Part shown: positions 1-8,340 of the stretch, piece by piece
How positions within the stretch are numbered: the stretch's first letter is position 1
How the letters are laid out: every line of letters starts with the position of its first letter
Source of the DNA: Hymenobacter telluris
GTDB lineage: Bacteria > Bacteroidota > Bacteroidia > Cytophagales > Hymenobacteraceae
Reading direction: 5' to 3'
DNA length: 64,000 nucleotides
Assembly (NCBI RefSeq): GCF_017313265.1
Contig: NZ_JAFLQZ010000013.1
Span: 103,157-167,156, forward strand
The notes under the pieces: generated by a model
Told to the model about the DNA's origin: nothing
The model's input: only the letters and a program-made list of their open reading frames with translations
Database searches by the model: none
Made by a program: the position numbers and the translations under genes

Positions 1-758
1 TAGTGGATAAAACCAACCAGGAGCGCCGCGGCTTCGATACCAGCATCACCAAGGAAGCCCTCGACATGATTGAGGCCGATGCGCTGTTTCAGGATGCGCA
101 TACCACGGTGCTCTACAAAGAGGACTGGCACAAGGGCGTAGTGGGCATTGTAGCCTCGCGCTGCCTCGACAAGTACTACCGCCCCACCATCATCCTGACG
201 CACAGCAACGGCAAGGCCACCGGCTCGGCCCGGTCGGTGGCGGGCTTCGATGTGCACCAGGCCATTGAGGAGTGCGCCGATTTGCTGGACCAGTACGGCG
301 GCCATATGTACGCGGCGGGCCTCACGCTGCCCGTTGAGAACCTACCGGCGTTTCGGGCGAAGTTCGAGCGGGTGGTGGCCGGCCGCATCTTGCCCGAGCA
401 GATGATTCCGCCGGTGGATATTGATACCGAGTTGAGCTTGAGCGACATCACCAACGGCTTCTACAACTTGCTTCGCCAGATGGAGCCGTTTGGGCCCGGC
501 AATGCCAACCCCACCTTCATGGCCCGCAACGTGTACGCGGCACCCAACTCGGCGCGGGTGGTCGGCCAGTCGCACCTCAAGTTGGCCCTCACCCAGGACG
601 GCCACCATGTGCTCGATGCTATTGGCTTTGGGCTGGGTGAGCACCTGCCCCAGATTCAGCAGGGCCAGCCGTTCAGCGTGTGCTACACCGTGGAGATAAA
701 CGAGTACCGCGGCGTAAAAACCTTGCAGCTGCGCGTGAAGGACATCCGCTGGGAGTAA
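1..758 (+). CDS. recJ: Single-stranded-DNA-specific exonuclease RecJ, C-terminal part (partial)
   Basis: The gene is cut by the left edge of the window, so only the last ~250 residues are visible and the true start lies outside. RecJ degrades single-stranded DNA 5' to 3' in recombination and repair. The visible part has the DHHA1 subdomain with the GGHMYAAGL stretch (family motif GGHxxAAG) near visible residue 98, preceded by a conserved KGVVGIVASR segment, and then an OB-fold-like tail ending in LQLRVKDIRWE. The N-terminal DHH catalytic domain is not in view. The stop codon is followed at once by a palindromic element, which separates it from the convergent DoxX gene. Confidence 0.93.
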   Translation, partial: VDKTNQERRGFDTSITKEALDMIEADALFQDAHTTVLYKEDWHKGVVGIVASRCLDKYYRPTIILTHSNGKATGSARSVAGFDVHQAIEECADLLDQYGGHMYAAGLTLPVENLPAFRAKFERVVAGRILPEQMIPPVDIDTELSLSDITNGFYNLLRQMEPFGPGNANPTFMARNVYAAPNSARVVGQSHLKLALTQDGHHVLDAIGFGLGEHLPQIQQGQPFSVCYTVEINEYRGVKTLQLRVKDIRWE

Positions 759-883
759 AGGTGAGGTGGTGAGGTGGTGAAGTGGTGAGTTTGATGTTCT
801 ACCCGCGCCCCTTGCGCAAGTGGCACAAATCCGCGCCGTTAAAACGTCCAACTCACCACTTCACCACTTCACCACCTCACCTT
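758..883. repeat. Palindromic element, 8-nt-unit class, locus 1
   Basis: Inverted repeat with ~32-bp arms. The left arm reads as four 8-nt units GGTGAGGT, GGTGAGGT, GGTGAAGT, GGTGAGTT, and the right arm is its reverse complement with one difference. The core contains TGATGTTCT and a GCGCAAGT motif shared with sister copies. It starts at the last base of the recJ stop codon, and the right arm contains the DoxX stop codon (TGA on the minus strand at 877-879). It could act as a bidirectional terminator or mRNA-end stabiliser. Confidence 0.85.
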
Positions 884-1242
884 CTGGCGCTCCACCATAC
901 CCAGGCCATCAGGACCGCCTGCAATGGCAGCCGGAGCCACAGCGCCCACTGTGGCACTGCCAGTCCTGCGCCGTGGGTTTGCAGCATATACACGTTGGCC
1001 GGAAACACCGCTAGCAGCAGCAGAACAAGCCCCCAGCCGGCTAGTTGCCGCGTGGCCGGAATCAGCAACCCCACGCCGCCGGCAATTTCAGCGGCACCGC
1101 TCACGTATACCAGTAACAGCGGCGCGGGCAAGTACGGCGGCATGATGCGCAAATACGTTGCAGGCGCTACAAAATGCAGCACCCCAGCCCCAATAAAGAG
1201 CAAGGCGAGTACGCCGCGGCTAAAGCTGCGAAGTGAGAGCAT
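877..1242 (-). CDS. DoxX-family membrane protein
   Basis: A protein of ~121 residues with four hydrophobic segments: LALLFIGAGVLHF, LLLVYVSGAAEIAGGVGLL, LAGWGLVLLLLAVFPANVYML and a C-terminal LPLQAVLMAWVWW. The motif GAxHFVAP followed by AAEIAGGVGLLIP is typical of the DoxX/DoxD-like family (PF07681/PF13564). These are small inner-membrane proteins of mostly unknown role, some linked to quinone or thiosulfate redox chemistry. I start at the ATG at 1242 (MLSLRSF); the open frame continues upstream but that part looks non-coding. It is convergent with recJ, and its stop codon lies inside the palindromic element. Confidence 0.8.
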   Translation of the reverse strand: MLSLRSFSRGVLALLFIGAGVLHFVAPATYLRIMPPYLPAPLLLVYVSGAAEIAGGVGLLIPATRQLAGWGLVLLLLAVFPANVYMLQTHGAGLAVPQWALWLRLPLQAVLMAWVWWSARR

Positions 1243-1449
1243 AACGGAAAAAAAGTAACAAGCGAAATTCGTTGCTTCACCGCTGGATAATGCATTACTG
1301 CAGCAGTTGTAAGTAGGCAGTATGCTGCTAACGTAGATTAGCAGCATAGTGAAATGAAAAGGCAGATAACGCGTTATACAGCACATTGGCTGCGGCAGTC
1401 TATTTGCTCGGCCTGTAGGCTACCTGCATACCATCCCCGCCCGTTCCGT

Positions 1450-1457
1450 TACCTTTG
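1450..1457 (+). promoter_or_regulatory. Bacteroidota -7 box TACCTTTG before lptB
   Basis: The octamer matches the TAnnTTTG -7 element of Bacteroidota promoters. It ends six bases before the proposed lptB ATG at 1464, so the mRNA would be leaderless or nearly so. I see no good TTG element 17-23 bases upstream, so this is a partial match. Confidence 0.4.
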
Positions 1458-1463
1458 CGCCGT

Positions 1464-2195
1464 ATGATACTGAGAGCCGATAATCTGGTTAAAAAGTACA
1501 AAGCCCGCACCGTGGTCAACGACATGTCCTTGACGGTGGAGCAGGGCGAGATTGTGGGGCTGCTGGGGCCGAACGGCGCCGGCAAAACCACCTCGTTCTA
1601 CATGACCGTGGGCATGGTGAAGCCCGACGGGGGCCGCGTGTACCTCGACGACCGGGAAATCACCAAGATGCCCATCTACCAGCGCGCCCGCCTCGGTATC
1701 GGGTATCTGGCGCAGGAAGCCAGCGTGTTCCGCGACCTGAGCGTGGAGGAAAACATTCTGGCGGTGTTGGAAATGACCGACATGCCCAAGCAAGTGCAAC
1801 TCGACAAAGTAGAGGAATTACTCAACGAGTTCAGCCTCACCCACGTGCGCAAAAACCTGGGCCGGGTGCTGAGCGGCGGGGAGCGGCGGCGCACCGAAAT
1901 TGCCCGCGCCCTGGCTGTCGACCCCAAGTTTGTGCTGCTCGATGAGCCGTTTGCGGGCGTTGACCCCATTGCCACCGAAGAAATCCAGGGTATCGTGGCC
2001 AAGCTCAAGCACAAGAACATCGGCATCCTCATCACCGACCACGACGTAAACTCCACCCTGGCCATTGTGGACCGCGCCTATCTGCTCTTTGAGGGCAAGC
2101 TGCTGAAAGCCGGCACCGCCGAAGAGCTGGCCGCCGACGAAATGGTGCGCCGCGTGTACCTGGGCAAGAACTTCGAGCTGAAACGGAAGCTGTAA
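1464..2195 (+). CDS. lptB: LPS export ABC transporter ATP-binding protein LptB
   Basis: ATPase of the LptB2FG complex, which extracts lipopolysaccharide from the inner membrane and pushes it along the Lpt bridge. The 243-residue protein has Walker A GPNGAGKTT (35-43), Q-loop region YLAQEASVFRDLSVEEN, signature LSGGERRR (136-143), Walker B FVLLDEP (156-162) and H-loop ITDHDV (His193). FAGVDPIA after Walker B and the length match LptB rather than a general ABC protein. An in-frame TTG lies nine bases upstream at 1455, inside the -7-like box; I prefer the ATG (MILRADNL). No lptF/G/C/A partner is in the window. Confidence 0.93.
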   Translation: MILRADNLVKKYKARTVVNDMSLTVEQGEIVGLLGPNGAGKTTSFYMTVGMVKPDGGRVYLDDREITKMPIYQRARLGIGYLAQEASVFRDLSVEENILAVLEMTDMPKQVQLDKVEELLNEFSLTHVRKNLGRVLSGGERRRTEIARALAVDPKFVLLDEPFAGVDPIATEEIQGIVAKLKHKNIGILITDHDVNSTLAIVDRAYLLFEGKLLKAGTAEELAADEMVRRVYLGKNFELKRKL

Positions 2196-2464
2196 GGAGC
2201 GGAGCCAAACGCTGAGAGGTGGCAGCAAGAAGCAGAAAGCCAGCAACTCATAAGATAAATAGGGTTGCTGTCTTCCTCCAGAAAGGCCGATGCAGGCAAT
2301 GCTACACTGCTCTTGACGGCCAAGTGCGCGGGGTACTAGGAGAGACAAGCCAGAATTCTGGCTGCTAGCTCTTCACTTCTCTATCCGTAACTTTTATAAG
2401 TTGCCGCCGGTAAAAAAAGCCGCGTATCCATTTCGCCTTTCTGCTCTCATAATTTCCTGCCTCT

Positions 2465-3985
2465 GTGCTTGACAGTATTCTTACGTGGGCCGTACAGCGG
2501 CGTCTGGCTTCCATCGAGCACTTTCGGCAGCATCCGCATGAGGTGCAGCACGGCTTGCACCAAAGCTTGCTGCACACGGCCCGCAACACCGAGGTAGGAC
2601 GGCAGTACGGGTTTGCCGATAAGCTTTCCGGCCGCGAGTTTGCCGAGCGGGTGCCCGTAAGCAGCTACGAAGAACTATACCCACTGCTAGAGCGAGTGCT
2701 GCGCGGCGAGGCCGATGTGCTGTGGCCGGGGAAGGTGCAGTGGTTTGCCAAAAGCAGCGGCACCACCAACGCCCGCAGCAAATTCATTCCGGTTACGCGC
2801 GAATCGTTGCACGACGGCCACTACCGCGCCGGCCGCGACATGACGGCCCTGGCCACGCTGCACTACCCCGAGGTGCAGATACTGGGTGGCAAAACCCTGT
2901 CGTTGGGCGGCACGCATGGCCCCAACCCGTTGCGGCCCCACGATGCGGCCTCCCGCGTTGGCGACGTGTCGGCGGTTATCATGCAGAACCTGCCCACCTG
3001 GGCCGAGTACGTACGAACCCCGCCGCTGGAGCTGGCCCTGCTAGACGAATGGGAAGAAAAGATTAAGCGCATTGCCGGCCACGTCCTGCACGCCGATGTG
3101 CGCGTGCTGGCCGGCGTACCCACTTGGATGATTGTGTTGCTGCGCCGCGTGATGGAGCTAGCCGGCACCAACAATATTCTGGACGTGTGGCCCCGGCTGG
3201 GTTTGTTTCTGCACGGAGCAGTAGCGTTTGGGCCGTACCGGGCGCTGTTCCGGCAGCTGATACCGTCGGGGCAGATGCACTACCAAGAGGTATACAACGC
3301 TTCCGAAGGCTACCTGGCCCTTCAGGACGAGCCCAATTCCGAAGACTTGCTGCTGCTGCTCGACCACGGCATCTATTACGAGTTTCTGCCCGCCGATCAG
3401 TGGGATGAACCCATACCGCGCGCCATACCGCTCGAAGCGGTGGAGCTGAGTAAGCGCTACGCCGTAGTTATCAGCACCAATGCCGGGCTGTGGCGCTACA
3501 AAATCGGGGATACGGTGCGCTTCACTAGCTTGGCGCCCTACCGCATCCGGATTACGGGCCGCACCAAGCATTTTCTCAATGCCTTTGGCGAAGAAGTGGT
3601 GGTTGAAAACGCCGAAGCTGCCGTATCCGCCGCCTGCCAGGCCACCAATACCACCGTCCGCGACTTCACGGCCGCCCCCATTTACTTTGCCGGAGCCGCC
3701 GACGGCTCGCGGGGCGGGCACCAGTGGCTGATTGAGTTCACCCAGCCTCCGCAGGACACCATGCGCTTTGCCGCAGTGCTCGACAGCACCCTACGCCAGC
3801 TCAATTCCGACTACGATGCCAAGCGCCACCGCGACCTAGCCCTGCTGCCGCCCGTGCTAACAGTGGCCACCCCAGGGCAGTTTGAGCGGTGGTTGGCGCA
3901 ACGTGGCAAGCTGGGCGGTCAGCACAAGGTACCCCGGCTCAGCAACTCGCGCGACATATTGGATGAGATACTAGCCATTGCGTAA
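2465..3985 (+). CDS. GH3 auxin-responsive promoter family protein (acyl-adenylating fold)
   Basis: A 506-residue member of the GH3 family (PF03321). Plant members adenylate carboxylic acids and conjugate them to amino acids; bacterial members are widespread in Bacteroidota and their substrates are unknown. Visible features: FAKSSGTTNARSKFIPVT (ATP-binding P-loop-like SSGTT motif, ~residue 95), the segment YNASEGYLA, and GLWRYKIGDTVRFTSLAPYRIRITGRTKHFLNAFGEE, which contains the YRIGD-like and hinge motifs. Length fits the family. The start is GTG (MLDSILTW); no closer ATG fits the conserved N-terminus. A 269-base gap without recognisable genes precedes it. Confidence 0.88.
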   Translation: MLDSILTWAVQRRLASIEHFRQHPHEVQHGLHQSLLHTARNTEVGRQYGFADKLSGREFAERVPVSSYEELYPLLERVLRGEADVLWPGKVQWFAKSSGTTNARSKFIPVTRESLHDGHYRAGRDMTALATLHYPEVQILGGKTLSLGGTHGPNPLRPHDAASRVGDVSAVIMQNLPTWAEYVRTPPLELALLDEWEEKIKRIAGHVLHADVRVLAGVPTWMIVLLRRVMELAGTNNILDVWPRLGLFLHGAVAFGPYRALFRQLIPSGQMHYQEVYNASEGYLALQDEPNSEDLLLLLDHGIYYEFLPADQWDEPIPRAIPLEAVELSKRYAVVISTNAGLWRYKIGDTVRFTSLAPYRIRITGRTKHFLNAFGEEVVVENAEAAVSAACQATNTTVRDFTAAPIYFAGAADGSRGGHQWLIEFTQPPQDTMRFAAVLDSTLRQLNSDYDAKRHRDLALLPPVLTVATPGQFERWLAQRGKLGGQHKVPRLSNSRDILDEILAIA

Positions 3986-4096
3986 CTATAAGAATTTTGG
4001 ATAGGATAATTTTCTGAAAAATCCAGTGAAATTTAAATGATATTGGAAAGTTAATTTTTATATTGGAGGATTGTTTGACGCTCAGCCGCCCCCTCC

Positions 4097-4330
4097 GTGC
4101 CTCCTATTGCTCCTTCTTCTCGCCCCTACGTTTCTCGTCGGAAACGCCGCCTATTCGCCACCGATTTTGCCCTCACCAACCGCTCCGTATTTGCCCTGAT
4201 TGGGTTGTTGGTAGTGGCGCTGGTAGTGAGTCTGGGCGTTATTGCTACTCAGCTGTTTGGCAATGAGCCCACGGCGTTGGCCAATACATCGGCGCCGCCA
4301 GTTATAACCCAAACACAAGTGAATCAATAA
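4097..4330 (+). CDS. Small single-pass membrane protein, hypothetical
   Basis: A 77-residue frame starting at GTG: a basic N-terminus (SRRKRRLF) followed by one clear membrane segment, SVFALIGLLVVALVVSLGV, and a short polar tail. Topology would be N-in. I do not recognise a family. It could be real because the membrane segment is well formed and a strong hairpin follows, but there is no other support and the start is uncertain. Confidence 0.4.
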   Translation: MPPIAPSSRPYVSRRKRRLFATDFALTNRSVFALIGLLVVALVVSLGVIATQLFGNEPTALANTSAPPVITQTQVNQ

Positions 4331-4399
4331 CGCCCGTAAACCCCACCGCTCACGGGCATATGTGCCGGTAGCCACGGTGCGTTATAGCCGGAAAAGACG

Positions 4400-4434
4400 T
4401 AGCCTAGACCTTCCGCAACGGAAAATCTAGGCTA
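4400..4434 (+). terminator. Hairpin terminator candidate
   Basis: Arms TAGCCTAGA...TTCCG and CGGAA...TCTAGGCTA pair around a CAA loop with a small internal mismatch. No long T-run follows, so it may be a weak terminator or a 3'-end stabiliser for the small membrane protein. Confidence 0.5.
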
Positions 4435-4487
4435 TGTTACCTTGTGCTATTTCGGTAGCACGTAATCCAGCTTATCCTCCTATCCCC

Positions 4488-4964
4488 ATGCGCCTTGCTC
4501 TATGCTTGCCCATTTGGTTGGTGTTGGCTAGCTGCACCACTGCCAAGCACGGGCCCATTGGTTTCTGGTCCGATAAGCGCTACGACCAACAGTTGCGCCA
4601 GCACGGACCGTGGCCAACCTATTACGACGACGCCAAAACCCAGCCGATGGCCCTCGGGCGCTACCGGCACGGCCGCTACGCCGGCCGCTGGCGGTACTAC
4701 GCGCCCAACGGCACCCTGGAACGCACCGAACGATTTGCCCGGTGCCCGTATGGCCTCATCACCATGACCGAATACCAGGCCGGCGGTAAAAAGAAGCGCC
4801 AAGGCCAGGCGCGCATAGTAGATGAGCCCCACGAAATCCACTTTTATTGGTTTGGCGACTGGCAGGTGTTTGACGCACAAGGCCGGCCAGTAGCGGTGGA
4901 GCACTACGAGAATGGCGTTTTGCGCGGCACCGAGCTTATAAAAGTCAACCTCACCAACCGGTAA
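4488..4964 (+). CDS. Lipoprotein with MORN-like repeats, hypothetical
   Basis: A 158-residue protein starting at ATG (MRLALCLPIW). The signal peptide ends in a lipobox, LVLASC, so Cys17 should be lipidated and the protein membrane-anchored. The mature part has Gly/Tyr-rich stretches, YRHGRYAGRWRYYAPNGTLE and VEHYENGVLRGTEL, resembling MORN or YwqK-type repeats seen in many Bacteroidota surface proteins. No enzymatic residues are evident. The open frame extends upstream, but the lipobox spacing fixes the start. It is convergent with the AIM24-family gene. Confidence 0.7.
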   Translation: MRLALCLPIWLVLASCTTAKHGPIGFWSDKRYDQQLRQHGPWPTYYDDAKTQPMALGRYRHGRYAGRWRYYAPNGTLERTERFARCPYGLITMTEYQAGGKKKRQGQARIVDEPHEIHFYWFGDWQVFDAQGRPVAVEHYENGVLRGTELIKVNLTNR

Positions 4965-5004
4965 AGGGCGCTTTCACTAAGCTGACACCTGCGCAGCGTA
5001 CAGC

Positions 5005-5787
5005 TTACTCGTCGAAGAGGCCACCGGCCAGCTTGCCCAGCACGCTGCCGCTTTCCTTGCTGGCGTTGCCGCCCGTAGGCGCCAGCGCCTGAATCAGCTT
5101 TTTCACCGGCATCGACTGAAGCCATACCCGGCCGGTACCGCGTAGCGTAGCCAGCAGCAAGCCTTCCCCGCCGAAAATCATGGATTTGAGGCCGCCTGCC
5201 CGCGCAATACTGAAATCAATACCCGGCTCGAAAGCCACTACGCAGCCAGTATCCACCCGCAGCAGCTCGTTGTTGAGGCGCTTCTCGATAACGGTGCCGC
5301 CGGCATGAATAAAGGCTTTGCCGTCGCCGGTTAGCTTTTGCAGAATGAAGCCTTCACCACCAAAAAAGCCGGCGCCTAGCTTCTGGTTGAAATGAATGCT
5401 GATTTTGGTGCCGCGGGCTGCCGCCAGAAAACCGTCTTTCTGCACAATCAGGCCATTGGGCAGCACGCCCAAATCAAGCGGGATGATGGTGCCCGGATAC
5501 GGCGCCGAAAACGCCACCCGGCTTTTGCCATAGCCGCCGCGGTGCGTGAAGTGCGTCATAAACAACGACTCGCCCGTAATCAGCCGGGTGCCCGCCGAAA
5601 ACAGCTTGCCCATTATACTTTGGTCGGGCTCCGAGCCGTCGCCCATCTTGGTTTCAAACGCAATGGCTTCGTCCATGTATACCATGGCGCCGGCTTCGGC
5701 AATAACGGTTTCGTTGGGGTCTAGCTCTACCTCCAACACCTGAATATCATTGCCGAGAATTTTGTAATCAACGTCGTGGGACTGCAT
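5005..5787 (-). CDS. TIGR00266 / AIM24 family protein
   Basis: A 261-residue protein of the AIM24 beta-helical family (PF01987, TIGR00266). The function of bacterial members is unknown; the fungal relative is a mitochondrial inner-membrane organiser. Support: N-terminal DVDYKILGNDIQVLEVELDPNETVIAEAGAMVYMD, repeated GGEGF/GGEGLLL turns and the phrase GESLFMTHFTHRG. I start at the ATG at 5787 (MQSHDVDY), where the family normally begins; upstream in-frame sequence looks non-coding. The ~10-residue Gly/Ser-rich tail ends in GLFDE. Confidence 0.88.
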   Translation of the reverse strand: MQSHDVDYKILGNDIQVLEVELDPNETVIAEAGAMVYMDEAIAFETKMGDGSEPDQSIMGKLFSAGTRLITGESLFMTHFTHRGGYGKSRVAFSAPYPGTIIPLDLGVLPNGLIVQKDGFLAAARGTKISIHFNQKLGAGFFGGEGFILQKLTGDGKAFIHAGGTVIEKRLNNELLRVDTGCVVAFEPGIDFSIARAGGLKSMIFGGEGLLLATLRGTGRVWLQSMPVKKLIQALAPTGGNASKESGSVLGKLAGGLFDE

Positions 5788-5898
5788 GCGCTTGCGGAGT
5801 AAGAGTGAATGGCCCCCAAGTATAGCAAAAGCCTGGATATTGCCCCGGCACAAGCGGACGATACGCGGCAGTTGGGTTTACTGAGCCACCAAACGCAG

Positions 5899-5930
5899 CA
5901 AGTCCCTGATGCTTGAGCACCAGGGACTTG
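5899..5930. terminator. Intergenic hairpin
   Basis: A 10-bp perfect stem (CAAGTCCCTG / CAGGGACTTG) with a 12-base loop, placed between the AIM24 start and the next minus-strand gene end. It could terminate the minus-strand gene at 6044-6421 or be part of the adjacent palindromic region. Confidence 0.4.
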
Positions 5931-5949
5931 TATGGAGTAAGAAGAGAAG

Positions 5950-6040
5950 CCTGTCGCCTTTCCTTCCGATGCAGGAGGAACTTGGCTTACATCACCAAAC
6001 GGTTAGGCACCCAGATTCCTCCTGCGTCGGAAGGACAGGC
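5950..6040. repeat. Imperfect inverted repeat, single copy seen
   Basis: Two ~24-base arms (core CCTTCCGATGCAGGAGGAA and its near-perfect complement at 6016-6034, one mismatch) are separated by ~35 bases. The left arm also has a 6-base insertion. It lies directly 3' of the minus-strand acidic protein gene. It is unrelated in sequence to the 8-nt-unit palindromes. Confidence 0.65.
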
Positions 6041-6043
6041 TGG

Positions 6044-6421
6044 CTAGTTCTCATCGGGCAATTCGGCGCGGGTGTCGGCGGCTTCAGAAGCGGCGTCGGG
6101 GTCGTTGGCCTTGGTGCCCTTCTTCTTGGTTTCACGGCTGGTGCGGCGCATGAAATCCTCGTCGGACTCTTCGGGCTCCTGCGCGCCTTCTTCCAGCGGG
6201 AAATCCTCGTCGTCTTTCTCGCCAAACTGTCCGTCGCGGTTCACCAGTTTCTTGTCGCGCACGTGGCGGTTCAGGAAGGTGTTGATGTCCTCAATGGAAT
6301 AGTTGGAGGTGATTTCGCCCAACGGATTCACTTTTATTTCAAACCCTTCCAGCTCCTTATGCACGCGGGCTTTCTTTTCGGGGTCGTTCTTCTTCTTTGG
6401 ATTAACGGGTTTCTTCGCCAT
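6044..6421 (-). CDS. Conserved hypothetical acidic protein
   Basis: A 125-residue soluble protein. A lysine-rich N-terminus (MAKKPVNPKKKNDPEKK) precedes a short folded-looking core, ELEGFEIKVNPLGEITSNYSIEDINTFLNRHVRDKKL, and then a long, very acidic, probably disordered tail (EKDDEDFPLEEG, EPEESDEDF). The core resembles small conserved proteins annotated only as hypothetical in Bacteroidota. I cannot assign a function. The ATG start is well defined, and a long gap containing no other gene lies upstream before gltX. Confidence 0.72.
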   Translation of the reverse strand: MAKKPVNPKKKNDPEKKARVHKELEGFEIKVNPLGEITSNYSIEDINTFLNRHVRDKKLVNRDGQFGEKDDEDFPLEEGAQEPEESDEDFMRRTSRETKKKGTKANDPDAASEAADTRAELPDEN

Positions 6422-6576
6422 GATCTAACTACTAAGGCCGGATAGAAGCGGGAGCCGCGCAAGGCACCCGTAGCCCCGTAGTACGAAGCGGCGGTACAGG
6501 GGGTTAGCATAGTACGGTGCCACTACCCCGAAAAACCGGATAACCGTTTCGAGGATGCCCCCGAGCTATAAAAGTA

Positions 6577-6604
6577 AAGCGCCCGGTACCAGTACCGGGC
6601 GCTT
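6577..6604 (-). terminator. Terminator of gltX
   Basis: Perfect 12-bp stem AAGCGCCCGGTA / TACCGGGCGCTT with a four-base loop, followed on the minus strand by a T-rich TTTACTTTTA. It sits ~33 bases beyond the gltX stop. Confidence 0.8.
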
Positions 6605-6636
6605 CGCTGAAAGCAAGTACACTACGGCCACCGCCG

Positions 6637-8181
6637 TTACGCTACAGCCAGTTTGCCAATGGCTACTTCAATGCGCTCCGCCGTTTCCTGCGGGCCCAGA
6701 ATGCTCATGATGGCCATCAGGTCGGGGCCGGCGGCGGCACCGGTTACGGCTACGCGCAAGGCCTGCAGCACCTGCCCCAGCTTGATACCCTGCTGCTCCA
6801 TTACGCGGGTCAGCAGCGCCTTAATGCCATCGGGGGTAACATCCGAAGCAGTAGGTAATTCCTGCGCAAAAGCCGCCAGGCCGGTAGCTACCTGCGCGTT
6901 CCATTTCTTGCTGATTACCTGCTCATCGTAAGAGGTGGGGCGCTCGAAGAACAGCTGGGCTTCCTTGGCCAAATCGGCGGGGAAGGTGGCACGCTCTTTC
7001 ACTAGGCCGGCAATCTGCTCGGCTTTGTCGGCGGGCACCTCCAAGCCTTGGGCTTGCAGGTCGTGGATGAGGTACTGCGCCAGCTCGGCGTCGGGCTTGG
7101 CGCGCAAGTATTGCTCGTTGTACCAGCGTACCTTGTTTTGGTCGAAGCGGGCCGGCGACTTGCTTACCCGCTCAATCGAGAAGTGCTCAATCAACTCGTC
7201 CATCGTGAACAGCTCCTGCTGGGTGCCAGGGTTCCAGCCCAGGAACGCCAGGAAGTTGATGAACGCCTCGGGCAGGTAGCCACTTTCGCGGTAGCCGCTG
7301 CTCACGGTCGGCTGGCCGGTTTCGGCATCGGTACCGTGGAATTCCAGCGGGAACACCGGGAAACCGAGCTTGTCGCCGTCGCGCTTGCTGAGCTTGCCGG
7401 TACCATCGGGCTTGAGCAGCAAGGGCAAGTGGGCAAACTGCGGCATAGTGCTTTCCCAGCCCAAATAGCGGTACAGCAGCACGTGCAACGGCGCCGACGG
7501 CAGCCACTCCTCACCCCGAATCACGTGGGTGATTTCCATGAGGTGGTCGTCCACGATGTTGGCCAGGTGGTAGGTCGGCATGCCATCCGACTTCATCAGC
7601 ACCTTATCATCCACGGCCGAAGAATGCACCACCACCCAACCTCGAATCAGGTCGTTGAAGCGGATTTCCTCTTTGCGGGGCACTTTCAGCCGGATAACGT
7701 AGGGCGCGCCGCTGTCCAGCAGCTGCTTCACCTCGTCTTCGGGCAGCGTGAGCGAGTTGCGCATCTGGGCGCGGGTGATGCTGTTGTACTGCGGGTTGGG
7801 CACCTTGGCCGCCTGCAAACGGGCGCGCATGGCGTCCAGCTCTTCGGGGGTGTCGAAGGCGTAGTAGGCGTGGCCGCTGTCGATGAGCTGCTGGGCATAC
7901 TGGCGGTACATGGGCTTCCGCTCGCTCTGCCGATACGGCGCGTGTGGGCCGCCCTGCTCAATACCTTCGTCGATGACAATGCCGCACCAGCGTAACGAAT
8001 CCATGATGTACTGCTCGGCACCGGGCACAAAGCGGTTCTGGTCGGTGTCTTCGATGCGGAGCAGCATTTTGCCACCCAACTTGCGGGCCAGCAGATAGTT
8101 ATACAGCGCAGTGCGCACGCCGCCGATGTGCAGCGGCCCCGTGGGGCTGGGCGCAAAACGCACCCGTACTTCTCTTTCCAT
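6637..8181 (-). CDS. gltX: Glutamate--tRNA ligase
   Basis: Charges tRNA-Glu with glutamate. The 514-residue class I synthetase has the HIGH-type motif PLHIGG (16-21), the LLRIEDTDQNR segment (41-50) and the KMSKS-type motif KLSKR (263-267). The C-terminal anticodon-binding region ends in VTGAAAGPDLMAIMSILG. Length is normal for Bacteroidota. The ATG start gives MEREVRVRFAPSPTG, the canonical N-terminus. It is monocistronic, with a clear terminator downstream and a palindromic element just upstream of its start. Confidence 0.96.
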   Translation of the reverse strand: MEREVRVRFAPSPTGPLHIGGVRTALYNYLLARKLGGKMLLRIEDTDQNRFVPGAEQYIMDSLRWCGIVIDEGIEQGGPHAPYRQSERKPMYRQYAQQLIDSGHAYYAFDTPEELDAMRARLQAAKVPNPQYNSITRAQMRNSLTLPEDEVKQLLDSGAPYVIRLKVPRKEEIRFNDLIRGWVVVHSSAVDDKVLMKSDGMPTYHLANIVDDHLMEITHVIRGEEWLPSAPLHVLLYRYLGWESTMPQFAHLPLLLKPDGTGKLSKRDGDKLGFPVFPLEFHGTDAETGQPTVSSGYRESGYLPEAFINFLAFLGWNPGTQQELFTMDELIEHFSIERVSKSPARFDQNKVRWYNEQYLRAKPDAELAQYLIHDLQAQGLEVPADKAEQIAGLVKERATFPADLAKEAQLFFERPTSYDEQVISKKWNAQVATGLAAFAQELPTASDVTPDGIKALLTRVMEQQGIKLGQVLQALRVAVTGAAAGPDLMAIMSILGPQETAERIEVAIGKLAVA

Positions 8182-8239
8182 AAGTCAGTCGGTTCGCAGC
8201 GCCTTTCAGAAGGGAAAAACGCGCCGCAAAGATACGAAA

Positions 8240-8340
8240 GGTGAGATGGTGAACTTGTGAAATGGTGAGTTGATGTACTGATGGCGCAGGTGGCACCATT
8301 GGAACATCAAACTCACCATTTCACAAGTTCACCATCTCAC
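8240..8340. repeat. Palindromic element, 8-nt-unit class, locus 2
   Basis: Arms are perfect reverse complements over 31-32 bases. The units are GGTGAGAT, GGTGAACT, TGTGAAAT and GGTGAGTT, different from locus 1 but conserved between the two arms. The core has TGATGTACTG, GGCGCAGGTGG and GGAACATCA. The right arm contains the stop codon of the pentapeptide gene (8337-8339). Confidence 0.88.

Noticed and set aside
758..883. CRISPR-like array suggested by repeated GGTGAGGT units
   Set aside because: Units are 8 nt, contiguous, without spacers, and arranged as an inverted repeat; no cas genes are present.
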